From NCBI GenBank assembly GCA_964632205.1, contig CAZWBE010000005.1:1-58668 (forward strand): 58,668 bases of DNA. The letters run 5' to 3'. Shown piece after piece: positions 58,084 through 58,668 of this stretch; the first letter of the stretch is position 1; every line of letters begins with the position of its first letter. The stretch is from CALLVF01 sp964632205 (lineage in GTDB: Bacteria; Patescibacteriota; Microgenomatia; UBA1406; GWC2-37-13). The notes below the pieces were generated by a model. It had not been told where the DNA came from and did not search any database. It saw only the letters and a list, made by a program, of their open reading frames with translations. The translations under genes were made by a program, and so were the position numbers.

Positions 58084-58668
58084 TTAGCATTGACAGTTAC
58101 CATCAGTATCACCCACACATGAACAAGTTTTTTTAAAAACGGCTTGAAAATTTTCCTCCACTACTCGCCAATCTAAATTATCAAAAAAGGCATCAATATA
58201 AGAGGCGCGATTAACACCATAATCAATAAAGTAGGCATGCTCATAGGTATCAAGAGCTAAAATAGGCTTTGCCCACCAGACAGGAAAAGTGTTCTGCGCA
58301 TCACCTAAATAATTAAATAATCTCTTTTCTCTTTCATTCCAAGCCGTCCATACCCAGCCACGCGCCGCCATCCCGGTGGCTTTAACATCCTTTTTGTAAT
58401 TTTCAAAACTACCGAAATCCTTTTTTATCTGCTTCAATAGTTTATCTTTTGGCTCATCGCCATCACCGCCTAAATGACTAAAATAAATCTCATGGTTAAT
58501 CACCCCTCCCCAAGCAAAAGAAAGTTCCATTTTTAACTCACGAATTAAGGAAAAAGTTTGATTGGCTTTTTGATAATCTGCTTCCATCAAAGATGCCAAT
58601 TTTTCTTGGATTTCATTGTATTTAACAACATAGCCTTGATATAGCTTAAGATGCTCCTCCACTGTTTT
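58084..58668 (-). CDS. Fe/Mn superoxide dismutase (N-terminus cut by window edge)
   Basis: The frame stays open to the window end (KTVEEHLKLYQGYV), so the start lies beyond 58668; a GTG at 58662 is probably an internal Val. Metal ligands can be placed: His in VEEHLKLYQGY, His in GGVINHEIYFSHLGG, and Asp and His in LALDTYEHAYFIDYG. GWVWTAWN and WRVVEENF are also family features. It converts superoxide to peroxide and oxygen. The C-terminus ends CSCVGDTDGNCQC, an unusual Cys-rich tail that could bind metal. The choice of Fe or Mn cannot be made by eye. Confidence 0.88.
   Translation of the reverse strand, partial: KTVEEHLKLYQGYVVKYNEIQEKLASLMEADYQKANQTFSLIRELKMELSFAWGGVINHEIYFSHLGGDGDEPKDKLLKQIKKDFGSFENYKKDVKATGMAARGWVWTAWNEREKRLFNYLGDAQNTFPVWWAKPILALDTYEHAYFIDYGVNRASYIDAFFDNLDWRVVEENFQAVFKKTCSCVGDTDGNCQC

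Overview
The window is AT-rich (roughly two thirds A+T) and gene-dense. It looks like a chromosome segment of a candidate-phyla-radiation bacterium (Patescibacteria, most likely Microgenomates). The reasons are short core proteins (a 730-residue ValRS, a KhpB/Jag without its N-terminal domain), many VirB2-like mini-pilins, PTPS-related and DUF2298 membrane proteins, archaeal-type mevalonate genes and an archaeal-type ATP-dependent DNA ligase. The lineage is inferred from gene content and was not tested by phylogeny. No transposase, integrase, phage structural gene or CRISPR array is visible.

Layout. 1-4.4 kb: flippase-like and PTPS-related envelope proteins, tRNA-Ser(CGA), recF and pyrH. 4.7-16.6 kb: a putative envelope/secretion locus with VirB2-like proteins, a VirB6/TrbL-like protein, an exported C39-like peptidase, a 1162-residue membrane-anchored protein of unknown function, and a ClpC-family ATPase whose second AAA+ module carries four repeats where ClpC normally has its ClpP-docking loop. 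16.6-22.7 kb: jag-yidC-rpmH without rnpA, valS and a DUF2298 protein. 22.7-30.4 kb: a structured intergenic region, a nuclease-fold protein, two GT2 glycosyltransferases, DNA ligase, Fic, uppS and two more mini-pilins. 30.4-37 kb: a complete acetyl-CoA to isopentenyl-diphosphate mevalonate cluster. 37.1-41.1 kb: an ECF sigma factor with membrane partners and a PP2C-like/propeller protein. 41.1-44.5 kb: a stand-alone 5S rRNA gene, a DUF2130 protein and small membrane proteins. 44.8-48.3 kb: an accessory island with bpsA-speD (branched polyamines) followed by decayed genes and foreign-looking DNA up to tRNA-Gln(TTG). 48.4-58.7 kb: a second ECF cluster, era, a broken GNAT gene, gltX, a Nudix gene, a gldA/F/G-like ABC system, two truncated genes meeting head-to-head, and a superoxide dismutase cut by the window edge.

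How the genes fit together. The mevalonate genes make isopentenyl diphosphate, and UppS could use it to build the C55 lipid carrier needed by the glycosyltransferases, flippase and PTPS/DUF2298 proteins. YidC and Jag serve membrane-protein insertion. The mini-pilins, VirB6-like protein and peptidase suggest an envelope-spanning apparatus, though no VirB4/VirD4 ATPase lies in this window. Many genes have a -10-like hexamer only 6-9 bases before the start codon. The 5S gene has the same geometry relative to its 5' end, which suggests that leaderless or nearly leaderless mRNAs are common here.

Several genes are interrupted by single-base shifts (23.1, 46.5-47.0, 51.9 and 57.3 kb). Sequence alone cannot separate true pseudogenes from uncorrected homopolymer errors. 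Function names below come from motif recognition by eye; no database search was run.
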